A stretch of 64,000 nucleotides of DNA from Phragmites australis (Eukaryota; Streptophyta; Magnoliopsida; Poales; Poaceae), in the NCBI RefSeq assembly GCF_958298935.1, contig NC_084927.1, positions 35,282,501-35,346,500 of the forward strand. The letters are read 5' to 3'. The stretch's first letter is position 1. Each line of letters starts with the position of its first letter. Made by a program: the position numbers and the translations under genes. A model generated the notes under the pieces. It worked only from the letters and a program-made list of their open reading frames with translations. It searched no databases and was not told where the DNA came from. Shown here piece by piece: positions 11,511-23,414 of this stretch.

Positions 11511-13680
11511 TGAAAGGATGAGGATCGATGACGTCCTACGAGGGGGATGAATTAGGACAGCTAAAAACCTAACTGGATCCAAAAACTTTACAAGATAAAC
11601 CTATATCAATTTCTATCAAAATATGCTATGGATTTATTTAGTGTGTCTACTCTACCGCTCAAAGGTAAACATGCAATGGTAAATTGCAAGTGTAAATGCG
11701 AAAACGTAAAGCAGGTAGAAAGAGCAAACTCGGCACAAATGATTTTTATCTTGTGGTATCGATGGCACAAACTCCACCCCCAGTCCATGTTGGAGCTCCA
11801 CCAAGGATATGCTCCTGGCCGCTAAGGCTCTTCCGATCATGGCTCTTAAACCACCAAACCACAAATGCGAGGCTCACACTAAACCTGTCTTTGGGTCACT
11901 TGCCATCGTCTTCACTTCGAAGCTTGAGCCACTAAGGCAAGAGTCTCTGTGTCTCGATACAATTTTCTTGCCACTACTTCACACCAAGTCGGAGGGTCAA
12001 CAAGCTCAAGCCACCAAGGCCCAAGGTGCCAACGAGTCACCAAAACTCCAAGGTGTCGGCGTACCTCTCGGTGCAAGCTAGGATCACTCATTGACCTCCT
12101 CTCTAGGTACTACTACCTAGCAACAACTCTCTCTATGACTAATAGCACTAATCACTCTCCTAATCTTATTCTAATTATCTTGGATGGTCACTTTAAGTAC
12201 TTTGGTGGCTTGGATGTTTTCTCAAGTGTCTATGAGCTTCTCTGGACACCAGTACACTCAAATGATCGAGTGGAGGGTATTTATAGGCTCGACCCCTCAA
12301 ACTAGTCATTGCTCCAACAACTCAAACAAACTGTGAACACCAGATGATTTGACATCAACAGCAGTACAAACACTAGATCATCCAGTGTCTACAACGGTAG
12401 CAACTAGCCATTGGAACCCCACTCAAATTCATTTGTGAACACCAGATATTCCGGTGTAACCTTCAACTCCATCACCTAACTATCCGGTGCGTAGACTTCA
12501 GCTAACCGAGCCACTTCCGCTACGCTATTCATTGTCCGACGTGTAGATCATTTGATCACCAGACCATCCGGTGTGTACAACTCCTTCTTCGGAGAATTTA
12601 CACAGGTTCTGTTAAATATTCCGGTGTGCACAAAACCTTAACACCAGATCATCCGGTAAGGTCTTCAATTTTGTCTTCTGAGTCAAGAACACTACGGTGT
12701 GTATATTTCACCGAGCATCGGACCATCTAGTGAGTGTAATATTCTCTGAATTCGTCTAATTTAATCTTTCTTGAGTTCGTTTTCGGTGGCTTCTTCATGT
12801 ATTGCATCCATAAGATCTACTAAAATATATACTTGATAAACATGTTAGTCCTATTGACTATATTATTATGAATTACCGAAATTACATACATGCCCTAAAA
12901 GTACCATGTTCGCTATAGTTTTTCATCTTGATCTTCTCTTGATCTTCCGAAAGCTTCATGAAATTCACTTGATTGCTTCCCATACACCAAGCACAAAAGA
13001 CTTTTTTTTCACATCATCTTCCTCCAGTTCACCACTGATGTATGGACCGTAAGCATCAAGCACACAAGTTATCCACTAGTTTGTCTTGATCTTGCTCTTC
13101 TAACTCGGCACATTGAATATCTCAATTCAATATTTACCTTCATATAGAACTTAACCACAACTTAATCTCGAGTACATAGCACATGAGTTAATCTATAAAA
13201 CTTAATTGATAATTTCATACCTTTAGTTACTAATCTCCACAAGTAACTTTGGTCTTCACGCTTATTGTTAATATTTTTAAGACTATCCTCAAACTCCGAG
13301 ATCTCTTCTTCTATAGCTTCTTCTTCATCACGTGGGCATTACTTAGAGCTCAATGATCTCGATGCATATCTTTTGATCTCATGGTATTCCTCAACGAATT
13401 CATACTTTATCACTTATGCATTTCCTATGAAATATCCTACTGATAATTCTCAATATAATTGTTAGTCAATATGTATTATCATCACTTATCCAAGTATCAC
13501 CTAGAGCTCATTCATCTTGATATATTTCTCTTGATCACATGACATTACTCGATAAATTCATGCTCAATCCTCCATGCATCACCTATGAAATAAACTACTA
13601 GCAATTCTCAGCATAATAGTTAGTTCATAGGTATTATCATTAATTATCAAAACCACACTTAGGTGCTAGATGCACCTTCA
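11511..13680 (-). mobile_element. Copia-type LTR (copy B), apparently solo
   Basis: This is the most complete LTR in the window. On the plus strand it runs from TGAAAGGATGAGG (11511) to GATGCACCTTCA (13680), so it has TG...CA ends with a short inverted repeat (TGAA...TTCA). Read on the minus strand, U3 (13680-12300) includes CCGGTG-type motifs at 12340-12740. A TATA box lies near 12285 (CTATAAATACC), and R/U5 ends CTAATTCATCCCCCTCGTAG...CCTTTCA. No polypurine tract or primer-binding site adjoins it and the flanks (CTTTC and CCGGG) do not form a target duplication. It is therefore a solo LTR altered by recombination or a remnant. The frames at 11606-12305 belong to it and are not genes. Confidence 0.65.
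13341..13650. repeat. About 155-bp tandem duplication inside LTR copy B
   Basis: The units 13341-13492 and 13498-13650 align along their length (AGAGCTCAATGATCTCGAT against AGAGCTCATTCATCTTGAT; ATGAAATATCCTACT against ATGAAATAAACTACT). They lie at the start of U3. Confidence 0.7.
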
Positions 13681-14477
13681 CCGGGTCAAGCAGGCGGTGC
13701 TCGGCCGCGTGTTATATATATATATGTGTGTGTGTGTGTGCGCGCCGTGTCTAAACTTAACTCTAGATACTGTTACGTTACCCTAGTTAAAATCCAAAAA
13801 ATAGTAGAGTTATAATTCACAAGACAGAGAGTTGCAACCAAATGTAAAAAAATTGAGTTGCAATTACTTTATAAATAAATGTAACTACTAACGAATTCCT
13901 TAGCTAATGATGTACAACCTAAGAAATATGATTATAATCGTAATACAATCTAGAACGTAACTCGTTAGCTTCTCGTATTGCAATTATATACTTATAGATG
14001 TATGGTTGTAACTAGTCTATCTAGCAGATAATAACTGATAGTTTTTTAGCTGTAACCAGGGGTGGCACGATGGTAAACGTAGTGCTACTGGTGCATAGAA
14101 TAGGTGGGCTCAGAGGTCGTAGTCATGCGAGGATCGGTGGGGCGCAATCGGGGATGGCGCACGGGTGGAAGCCGCGTCGGTCGGAAGAAAGAGGTGCGCG
14201 GACCAGACCTCGATCGGGTGCATTAGCGTAGCGACAGATCTATCTACATTTAGATATATATTAGACTTACTGTATATATATATATACACACACTGGCCGG
14301 TGGCTTGACATACATCCCATGAGAGTTCTCGACTAAGAGATCATTACATGATAAAATATGCAACGAAAAGGTTCTTTGAGAGGAATTTTTTAACAATATG
14401 AACAGTATTTTTAACAGTATACTGTACAGGATAAAATATACAACTAGTCATATCGGTTCCTTCATGCAGGCTGCAGC
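13681..14477. other. Spacer with microsatellites upstream of the VUP1-like gene
   Basis: (TA)n(TG)n(CG)n at about 13714-13744 and (TA)n(CA)n at about 14274-14294. The rest is AT-rich with no coding signal. The final 300 bp may serve as promoter for the gene at 14601. Confidence 0.45.
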
Positions 14478-14488
14478 TATATATAAAG
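14478..14488 (+). promoter_or_regulatory. TATA box of the VUP1-like gene
   Basis: TATATATAAAG lies about 120 bp upstream of the ATG at 14601, a usual distance for a short plant 5'-UTR. Confidence 0.6.
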
Positions 14489-14600
14489 ACGAGCTGCAGC
14501 GAGCCTCCACTCCATCCAAGCTCCAAATCAACTAGAAAACATAAGGCTATTGCCTGCTTCTTCTTCTGCTGCTGTATACAGGCACAGATCACACATACAC

Positions 14601-15312
14601 ATGGAGAATAAATCACCTTCTTCATGCATCAGCCCAGCAGCCACATCAATGTCAGCTGGCGAGAGCAGCTGGGCGATGCACATTGCGAATTTCCTGGCAT
14701 CACCACACGGCAGAAGGGAGATGCATCAAGAAGCGGTCTCTGACAGTAGCTTCTTCTCTGGCTTCTCTTCTTCCTTTGATTATTTCCATGATGACGCCTC
14801 TTTCATCACATCGGAGATGATGTGCGGCGACGGCGAAGAAGATGAATCTTTACAGGATACTGCATGTTCTTCTGCAGCTGGCTCAAAGGTAAGGAAAATA
14901 TTATCCAGTTATAGCTTGTCGAACAACAAAATTGCATAGCTTATCTTCTAATAAAATTACGGTTTGTTGTTGCGCAGATAGCTAGCATGGAAAATGTAGA
15001 TATGAAGTCAATGGCAACCATGGATGCAAAAGAGTTCAACATGCCCCAACTGGTACGTTTGTGAAACAGTCTCCATCTCTTTCTTCTTGCAGATGCTGAT
15101 TTGGTGTCCCTTGTTTTACTTACAAGGTTCTTGGAATATTGCAGGCCAAGTACTTTGTTGATGTGGGTTCACGACAGCAGGTGGCCAATGTGGATCAAGA
15201 ATTGAACAATAGTTATAATAACAATGAGAAGGCACTGTATGAGTGTAATGAGCTAAGGAAGAAAGGGCTTTGCTTGGCCCCTATCTCCATGTTGATAGAT
15301 TATCTCGGATGA
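14601..15312 (+). CDS. VUP1-like (vascular-related unknown protein) family protein
   Basis: Three exons (14601-14888, 14978-15052, 15145-15312) with clean GTAAGG/GTACG donors and GCAG acceptors, each a whole number of codons, give 176 residues. Recognisable parts are the early ESSW block (SAGESSWAMHIANFL), a Ser/Phe-rich acidic centre ending DESLQDTACSS, and the C-terminus LRKKGLCLAPISMLIDYLG. These resemble the plant VUP1 family, whose members are linked to vascular tissue and hormone-responsive growth in Arabidopsis. The biochemical function is unknown. There is no signal peptide or membrane segment. I chose the ATG at 14601 because it follows the TATA box and opens the conserved region; the frame upstream of it has no ATG. 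The family call comes from motif recognition and the gene model from splice signals. Confidence 0.7.
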
Positions 15313-16016
15313 TTGCCGTTCATGTACTACCAGTGCTCAGTTTAATTCTATACAATTATAGCTAATATATCTTGTTTCAAAAATATAGCTCATATCTCTC
15401 TCTCTCTCTTCAGTTAGCTGAGAGAACCCTACTTCCATCAAGCTGTTGAGCTGTATCATCGTATGTTCACATTTTTTAGATAATGGAAACATTGTTTCCG
15501 GCCTGTGCAACATACGGTGTACACAGTCTGGTTTCTTATTACACGATGTTGTGATCAACGAATAACACAGGAATTGGGATAAAGCCGCTAACTAATGCTC
15601 CCCTCGGTGCCTCCTTGAGGGGCGAACCACCTCCGCCGACAAACCTCCCAGGCTGCCGCCACTGCTCCCCTTTTCCCTTTCCATTCCCTCCCTCCCTCTC
15701 CCCTTCTTTTCCAGTGGTGTTGCTGCAGCTGTCAGTATGTACGGCGGCCGTCGATCTGGACGAAGGCGGCCGAGATCCGCTCTGGCAGGCCGGATCTAGG
15801 TGGCTGCGGCATGGATCTGCGGGCGGAGGCATCGCGCGAGCCGTGTTATTCGGCGTGGTGGTGCTGGAAGATGAGGCCGCGATGGCCGACGCAGTGCTGC
15901 AGGGTGGCGATTGGGTTCGGCGGCCGGATCTGGGCGGGGAAAGACCTGATGGTTGAAAATTCGGGTGCTAGGAAGCCCTAAAACACCTACTTCATGTATA
16001 GATGGGGCCAATTTAC
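15313..16016. other. 3' flank of the VUP1-like gene, then GC-rich non-coding stretch
   Basis: After the stop codon comes ordinary 3'-flank. From 15600 to 15960 the sequence is GC-rich and open in several frames on both strands. The translations are proline/arginine-rich and match no family, so I do not call a gene. Such blocks are common at the 5' ends of grass LINEs. Confidence 0.4.
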
Positions 16017-16290
16017 TGCAGCAGTCCGTGAACAGGAAATTTAATTATATCTCTAAAGTTGATCACTTTTTGATAACATATTTAAAAGTTGATCCTACTA
16101 TATCCCACATGGCTAGTTTTTAACAAGGTTTAGCTTTCAAATCTCTTATCCAATACGTAATTTATTACAAACTAGTTCATGTTAGACATATAATCAAAGA
16201 TGATCAATTTTAGATATATTATCAAAGGTTGATTAATTTTAAGACATATAATCAATTAATTTCCCCGTGAACCTGACTCCCAACAGGTCG
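16017..16290. repeat. Possible MITE with imperfect terminal inverted repeats
   Basis: The left end (AGTCCGTGAACAGGAAATTT, about 16020) is similar to the reverse complement of the right end (GTCAGGTTCACGGGGAAATT, about 16284). The inside is AT-rich and repeats a phrase like AAAGTTGATCA several times. No target duplication is visible. Confidence 0.4.
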
Positions 16291-18029
16291 GGATCCCCAT
16301 TTCAGTCGAGTTCGATCATGGCGCTACGACGTACGTTCAGCTGAGAATTCATGAGTCCGTCTAAGGATCGGAGTAGCATGCCGGCGGGCGGGCGAGCGGC
16401 ACACACGGAGAGAGCAACGGCACGGTGAGGCCGGTCAGCATGCTGATTTGCTCCTCCGGTCCTGCACCAGCAGCAGATTAGGACTCACCAGACTAGTCTG
16501 GTGATACGTACATGCAATTACCTGCCACGGCGGCAGGGGTGGAACTGATGCGCATGCATCGTTGCGCCGCCGCGCGATGTCATGGACTCATGGCTACCAC
16601 CGCACGGGTGCGCGGAGGCGCCATGGCGACAGCGCGCGGGCCAGCACCGCGTGCCCTCTCCTGGTCCGGTCCCCTATATTATCCTCGCTTTGCCGCGATC
16701 CGCGTACTTGTATTCCTTGAACCGAAATCAACGATGGGCTCAATTACTACATAGCATTAGAAAGATGGACGTTGCATGGCACACTTCTGTTCATTTGAGA
16801 TCTGTCTATGGCCGAGATGCTTATACCGACTAATTAGCTGGCTGGAAAAAAGGCACGGTTATTTTATCTTGCAAGTTGTGACTATTTTTATTCCATTATA
16901 CACCTCTAGCGTTTCCGAACGGCTACTTTCCATCGAAGAACTTTAGGTAAGATAATATAATTAAACAAGCCCACTTAGCATGTCTGACTTTTATCATTAG
17001 TTTTCATCTATTTGATGGAACTTTTTAATGACAACTTAGCAGTTGTAAATTTTATGATCAAAGTTGTTGGGAAGCTCTTTAGAATAATACAGAGTCCACT
17101 TTTAGGATGTCGACGATAACTACTGGTTGAGAACTGACAAAAAGTGTCAAACGGTCTGAATCATGTGGCACTTTCGGAGATATTGAAGGTAAAATTGTAT
17201 CTTCCGAGGGAAAATGGAGAGAATGCTAAGACGCAGAAATGTACCTTTGTTTTAACTGAAAATATTATTCAATACATATGTCAAGATGGAAACCGGCACA
17301 ATGGCTCGTAGCAGGATCTAGGACATTCAGTACAGTATTGGGGAATTCTGTAGCTAAGAAGAATTTGCATTTCAGTGCCAAAGCATTGCCTGTAATGATT
17401 GGATTGGGGAATAGTATGCCAGTAGACGTGAGTATTATTTATGGTAATTTGACCCTGAGAGATACTGAAGTGAGCATCTAACTGCAGATTGGTGACAATG
17501 TCCAACTGAAATGCCAATGCCAATTTCCTACTCATCCATCATTCACTAAAGCGAAGGTGCACCTAAATGCTTCTGTTCTTAGTAAACGTTGCAGGTTTAT
17601 ATTCCAGAGGAAAATATGGTATGTCACAGACAGGGTCAGTGAATGCAGGGGGGCGTAGCCAACCAAAAGCATCGGAATCGGCAACAGCAAGTGATCGCTG
17701 GCTGGCTGGCTCCGGAAGAGACAAGGAACTGCTTTACAGCTTTAGGTTGGACCAGCAACATCATGCACATAAAGAAAAGAAGGTCCCAGCGGTTTGAACC
17801 TTTTGCCTTGTTTGAATCTTGATCCTCTCGCAACTTGCTCAAACCATATACTTTGGGCGATGCGCATCGCCAGAGGATGGAGCCGGCGCTGATGTGGCGC
17901 GCTGGCATATGAGTATCCTAGTGCCGCAGCATCCGTGGACGGTTTTGGAGCAACAGTTATCCAAATGCAACATGTAATATTTTTCTGTGCATATTTCTTG
18001 GTACCGGCCTTCCGGAGCAATCTTTTAGT
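16291..18029. other. Intergenic, no gene recognised
   Basis: A GC-rich part (16370-16670) followed by mixed sequence. The open frames at 16512-16833, 17278-17535 and 17567-17908 do not match known proteins and lack a consistent exon structure. A LINE remnant starts near the end. Confidence 0.4.
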
Positions 18030-18870
18030 CCCTCCACTCGTCGTGAGTAGTAATTTTAGCAGTTTGATAGCCAATCTTCAAGTTTGGTGGTAAAAGATGT
18101 GCCAAGAAATCAAGATCGGCATGCTGTTTCACTAAGGCCTCACGCTCCCGATGACATTGTTTGGAGGATGAGTGCGGACAGGGAATACTCCACGTCTTCA
18201 GTATACAAGATGCAATTTTGGGACTCCACCGTCACCGACTTCACCGTCATATTTTGGAAGGTCCGAGCACCACCGAAATGCAAGTTTTTTACTTGGCTGG
18301 CTGAACAGAACAAGCTATAAACTATGGACCGTTTGGCCAAGAGCGGATGGTTTTCAAACATAACATGCAGCCTCTATTGGCGAACCCCGGAGACATCTCA
18401 CCATCTTCTTGTGGGTTGCCGATACACCCGTGTTACTTGGGGGCAAGCTGCGTCATGGCTTGCCCAGGCGGCAATCCACCCTAGCCAATGGCCGCCTTAA
18501 GATTCCGTGCATGAATAGTGGTCGGCAATAGCAAAGAAGCGTCACACTTCACGTAAAGGAGTCAGATCTCTTATCATGCTTGTCTCCTACGCGAATTAGA
18601 ATGAATGGAATCAAAACATTTTTACCATCGAGAGCAGGCCACAGCCTAGATCATTCGTTCGGTCAAGGATGAAGCCGCTCTTTGGGCTTTTGTGGGCACG
18701 CGTTATCTAGGGCGCCTTTTAGCACGAGAGTAGGCTTTCTTTTAGGGTTGGGGACACACCAAAAGTCCCCAATCCTAATCATGTATCGGGGTTGTAAAAC
18801 CTTTTTGTGCCCCATCAAGCTTTCTTCTTATTAATACGATAGACAATCCTCCAATCAATTTCGATTCCCT
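18030..18870 (+). mobile_element. LINE (non-LTR retrotransposon) 3' fragment
   Basis: The frame 18084-18320 encodes the zinc-binding RVT-associated domain found at the C-terminus of plant LINE ORF2 proteins: DDIVWRMSADREYSTSSVYK, then VRAPPKCKFFTWLAEQN. After a break it continues as LAKSGWF and LYWRTPETSHHLLVGCRYTR up to about 18450, with a stop codon between. The 3' end near 18825-18860 has TTCTTATTAATACGATAG, a typical LINE tail. Everything upstream of the C-terminal domain is missing, so it is 5'-truncated and dead. Confidence 0.75.
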
Positions 18871-19008
18871 TAAAAGAAATCAAGATTGTCTCACGGGGAT
18901 CGGAGACTCCATAGGAGAAAGGGGAAATTGGAAGGAGTGGGGGAGGGGGATGATTGCTAGTTCCTCTAAAACCATAACTTTTAACAGATCTTACAAATTG
19001 TTGAAGAT

Positions 19009-19617
19009 AACTTTTAACATGGGGAGTTCTACTTGGCGTTGGTTCTATCAACTTCGCGTGCTTGAGGGGCAAGCAGTTGTGTCGTTGGCAGTGTCTTCAC
19101 GTGGGCTGCGATGCGCTTGTGGTTTGAATGTGGTTGTTCTCCCCCCTCCACATGGTTGTTTACGGGATCACCAAGCAAAAGCCTTTTCAAACTTGTGTTG
19201 ATATCGGCACCAGCGGCATCCTCATGCGTCGTTACCTCCTTGGAGGCGGTGATGTGGTGCTCTTTGCCTCTCTGGGAGGTCCTCCGGGTGAAAACCCCGA
19301 TTCCGACCTTTGACGACGTGCCCTCTTTGGTGGTGTCGTTCTAGAGTTCTTTTCCTATGGTTCGGGTGGCCTCTGGTTCGAGCCCGGTTTTGGCTGTTTT
19401 GCAGTGTTTACCATCTCAGTCATAGTTTAGCTAGGTAAATGGTCAAGAGTTGCGGTGTCTTAGGCCTAGTATAGTTAAGTAGTTGTCCGTTGTGTTGTGA
19501 TTTTCGGCTCGGTTTTCACTAATTAACCAAGCGTTGTTTAGCCCATTGGGCTTTTCTTCTTATCAATATTATTGGCAGCTCTCCTACCAGTCCGTTTCAA
19601 ATAAACTTTTAACATGG
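19009..19617 (+). mobile_element. Short LINE-type insertion with 14-bp target duplication
   Basis: The insertion is flanked by exact copies of AACTTTTAACATGG at 19009-19022 and 19604-19617. It ends CTTCTTATCAATATTATTGG...CTCCTACC, a LINE 3' tail. The inner part has CTCCTTGGAGGCG and GGTGAAAACCCC, phrases also seen in the 45.4-46.8 kb insertion, so the two belong to related families. No protein is encoded. Confidence 0.75.
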
Positions 19618-20024
19618 TACTAGAATGTTGAATTTGGCCTTACAAATTATTTAATATGACTTTTATAATTGTTAAATTAAGTTTCACAAATTGTTGAATT
19701 CTATCTTTTAAACTGTTATGTGCATGGGAAAAACCAAAAATGACAAACATAAATCCCAGAGATTAAACTATATAGTGTTTAGAAAAATTCAAAAGAAAAA
19801 ATAGTAAAGAAAAGGGATTATGCTCCGAAAAAATACCCCCAGAATTTCACAACTGACCATGACAAGAAATTAAGATCAAATGCCAATTCTAGGAAAGTTT
19901 CATTGTTACACCTTTTCTTCGTCGCATATCTCATCTGCAATACAAGTCAGTAAACATAGAATTGACGCAAAAACAGAGATGACCAATCAAGCATTGCCTA
20001 CACAACCTTGAACACGCATTGGAT
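19618..20024. other. Spacer, no gene
   Basis: AT-rich sequence repeating ACAAATTGTTGAA-like phrases; no coding signal. Confidence 0.4.
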
Positions 20025-20285
20025 CATTACACGCCATTTGCAGCAACAGTGACACCAGCATCAACAACAGCAGCTGCTGACGGCGATGAAGCTAAAAGAG
20101 TCCCTCGATATCAATGATCTCAAAACCGCTGTCGGTGACCGTTCCTTGGCTTCCACGGTGGCCTAGGAACGTCGAGGCAGGGCACCCAGTGCTGCTGGTG
20201 CCTGGTGTGCTATGAAACTATGCCAAAAAAGCGAGATGCTCCGAGGATGTTCCTAGTTGATATCTGTCACACATTCACTGTAGCA
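20025..20285 (-). pseudogene. Degenerate copy of the RIC gene's last exon
   Basis: The segment resembles 26.01-26.28 kb, the last exon of the intact RIC gene. The best match is at its 3' end: GGATCATTACACGCCATTTG here against GGATCATTGCACGCCATTAG there, continuing through AGCAAC and CAGCATCA. Similarity also reaches into the upstream intron (GCATGTCAGTGCATGACAAG against GCATGTCAGTGTATGGCAAG near 20295). The reading frame is not kept. The CRIB exons were not found nearby. Confidence 0.55.
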
Positions 20286-20880
20286 CGCATCACGCATGTC
20301 AGTGCATGACAAGAACACAGCTTCGGGAAGTGGCTTCGCAAAAGAAAACTTCTAGCATGCATCATGCCACGTCCTGGGCTGACAGGCCAAACGCTGAGCT
20401 AGATGTTGGGTTGGACCGGAGGCCCACTCGGCTGGAAGGCAATGTGTGCATAAGAGGCTTCACAAGGAGACATCAGGATTACCATTTTCTTCCTCGCACT
20501 CTCCCTCCTCTTCAACCCTGGTTCTTCTTCCCCTGTTATAGCTTCTCTTCCCAGTCTCACTTACCTCTTTGTACCTAGTCTAGAGTGTTGCGTCTCTCTC
20601 TATGTTCTAATTTTCTTTCAATTTGTATATATGCACTTGTGGAACTGGTTGGAGTTTGCAATACAGGCATTCAGTTGAGTGGATTGAGTGTTCTGTGATT
20701 GAATTGGTTGTGTGCTCAAGCAGGAACGTGAAACATCAGCTGTGTGGTTCATTGTTCAAGCTCTCATTATTTCCTTCCCTGAAACTCTGTTCTGAGATGT
20801 TCATGATGCTTGTATAGCCCAAGAACTTTCACGCCTTAATCCATGGGAGATTAGAGGCGGTAGAGAAGCGGCAATGAAGC
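20286..20880. other. Spacer before the large LINE, no gene
   Basis: No supported gene. The first 100 bp still resemble the RIC intron copy. A C/T-rich stretch at 20480-20560 and mixed sequence lead to the LINE; its exact 5' end could not be placed. Confidence 0.35.
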
Positions 20881-23360
20881 GGAGTGGTGGACGTGGCAGG
20901 GTGTCGTCCCTCTGATCACGGCGGCCATTTCGTGTGCTCCGCCTGCCTTCCCATCGCCGCTCGAGGGGCGAAGGAGGGTGTCTGCCAGCCTGACCGTTGT
21001 CGGTTGTCCTCCAGCAATGACGGCTCTGTTCCTTCTGACGATGGAGACGGTGAGTTTGACGGTTGGCTCGCTAGTGGCATGGATCACTCTGGCCTGTCAG
21101 TAGGGAGGCGGCTATTGATCCTACCGTTGCTAGGTCCAGCAGCGTGGACCACCTCGCGGGGAGGTGGCCATTTCTATGATGTTCGCTGGGCGAACCATGC
21201 TCTTCCCCCATCGAGCTCTGTGAAGATCTCCTTCGGATCCGTCTGTGTCTTGCCTCCCAAGGCAACCTGTCTGGTGCCCCCAGAGGGCGCAGGGGGGGCC
21301 ATGTCACAGGCGGCCACCTTTCGGGGCATCTCAGGGTGGGCAGCTGGACCCCATGGCTATCTCTATCTCTGCCCGTGACGAGTGCTTTCCTAGGGACTTT
21401 GACCCTATGGTGGAGGAGTGCCTTCCCCGAGAAAGACCAGGGGTCCTCACCTAGGCTCTGCCAGTGCGCACTTGACACGTCTCATTGGTGTACTCGATGC
21501 GTCCTAAGATTCCCAAGTCTCGTGAGTGTTTTGGACAGTTTGAGGTTGTTGACGCCAATAGATCTGACCCCCACGTGGAGATGGATCACTCCACTGCTTC
21601 CCCGCCTCCAAAGGACCGTGGACTTCGGCCCGCTTTACATTCCACTTCATGAAGCCTAGCGTCATGGACCGGATCGTGGCTCAGCAACCAGGTCTGTTGT
21701 CGGACAGCCAACAGGAGTCCAAGGAATCACCCTCGGCATGGCATTGCTGTCCATGCTGCCCCTGCGGCTAGCGCCCTAGCTCTAGATGATAGGTTGGCCT
21801 GAAGGCATGTAGGCCTGCATAGGGAGCTCCTTGATGCACTCCTTCCTTCATGGCCTCGCTAGGGAGATTCCTGCTCAACTCATGACACCTCCAAGAAGGT
21901 TTTCTTAGGTGCCTGCTTCAGACTGGGGCCCCAGGAGGAGTGACCGCTTGGCTACCCAGAACCGGCTTTCATCCGTGCTGCCATCCAAACATGGGAGGTC
22001 TTGCTAATACGCCGTCTTGGCCTAATCAAGGATGGTGAGTCTATCTCGCCGCAGCTCCACTAGGCCTATCTTCGGATCTTCGAGCAGCCTTTGTCTAAAC
22101 AGCACATTCAAGCTATCCGGGAGGTTTTCTCCTATCAAGGCCTTGTATCCAGGGTATCACCACCCTAATCTGTGGCTCTAGCCTGAGCGGCGTCAGCTGG
22201 TTGTCATAATTATGGATGGATATCTTCAACATTCTCAGTTGGAATGTCCATGGCCTTAATTGTGAGGCCCGTCGAAATGTTGTTTGAACTATGATCGCAG
22301 ACCATAATGCGTCAGTTTTATGCTTGATTGAGACGAAGCTGGAGAACTTTACCCCTTATCTAATTAACAAAAATTGCAGCCCTGCCATTTTTGGGTATTC
22401 CTTCTTACCTGCCACTAATACTCTGGGTGGTGTGCTTATCGCGTGTAGACATCCGCTATCCTTAACTGTTGTCCAAGTGGACAAATTCTCTGTTTTCATC
22501 CACATTTCCTCACAAGCGTCCAGCAATTTCTTCATACAACAGTCTACAAGCTTAACGATGATGGTCTTAAGGACGTTTTCCTTGCCGAGATCACTAATGT
22601 CCGTGCGCGGCTGCCTAGACCGTGGTTGCTCATCAGAGACTTCAATATGATTGCCTCAGCCATGGATAAGAGCAACGCTAACATTAACAAGCTTTCTATT
22701 GCAAGGTTCTACCGCTTCATTGGCGAGCAGGAGCTTTAGGACTTACACGTTTTTGGATGACATTTACACTTGGTCTAACGAGCGGGCTTCTCCCACTCTG
22801 GTGAGACTCCACCGTGCCCTGGTATCCTTCGAATGGGATGCCGCTTTTTCCCGATTGCTTCTTGCAAGCGTTGTCCTTGGAATGCTCAAACCATTGTCCC
22901 TTACTCCTCTCAACTTCGGTACACATTCATCGAAGGCATTGCTTTCATTTCAAGACCTTCTGGGCTAGGATGCCGAGCTTCCTTCAAGCTGTACAAAAAG
23001 GATGGATGTTGAAGGCTGAGGAATTGTCCAAGCCTCCCCTTTTGTGGCTGCATTTCTTGCTCACGCGCGTGGCCAAAGAGCTCCAATGATGGAGCAGTAC
23101 GACCATTGGCAACATCAAGGAGTAGTTGCTCTTTGCTCATGAGGTCATCCTTCACTTAGAGACTACCCAGGAGCACCGTGCCCTCATGCTGGTGGAGTCT
23201 GAGCTCCGCAAAAGGCTCAAGATGTTGTGCTTAGGCTTGGGCTCCCTTGAACGCACAATTGCGAGGAATCGCTCTAGAATTGCTTGGTTGCGGGACGGTG
23301 ATGCCAACACCAGACTTTTTCACTCTTTTGCCAAGTTCCGCATGCAAAAAAAACTTAATC

Positions 23361-23414
<54 letters not shown>

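Noticed and set aside
11606..12305. Several frames of 60-118 codons
   Set aside because: They lie within R/U5 of LTR copy B; the translations show no domain.
15615..15956. 113-codon GC-rich frame
   Set aside because: Open frames occur on both strands over the same span with low-complexity content and no family resemblance.
20884..21478. Frames of 164 and 135 codons on opposite strands considered as genes
   Set aside because: They lie in the decayed ORF1 region of the LINE and lack conserved protein features.
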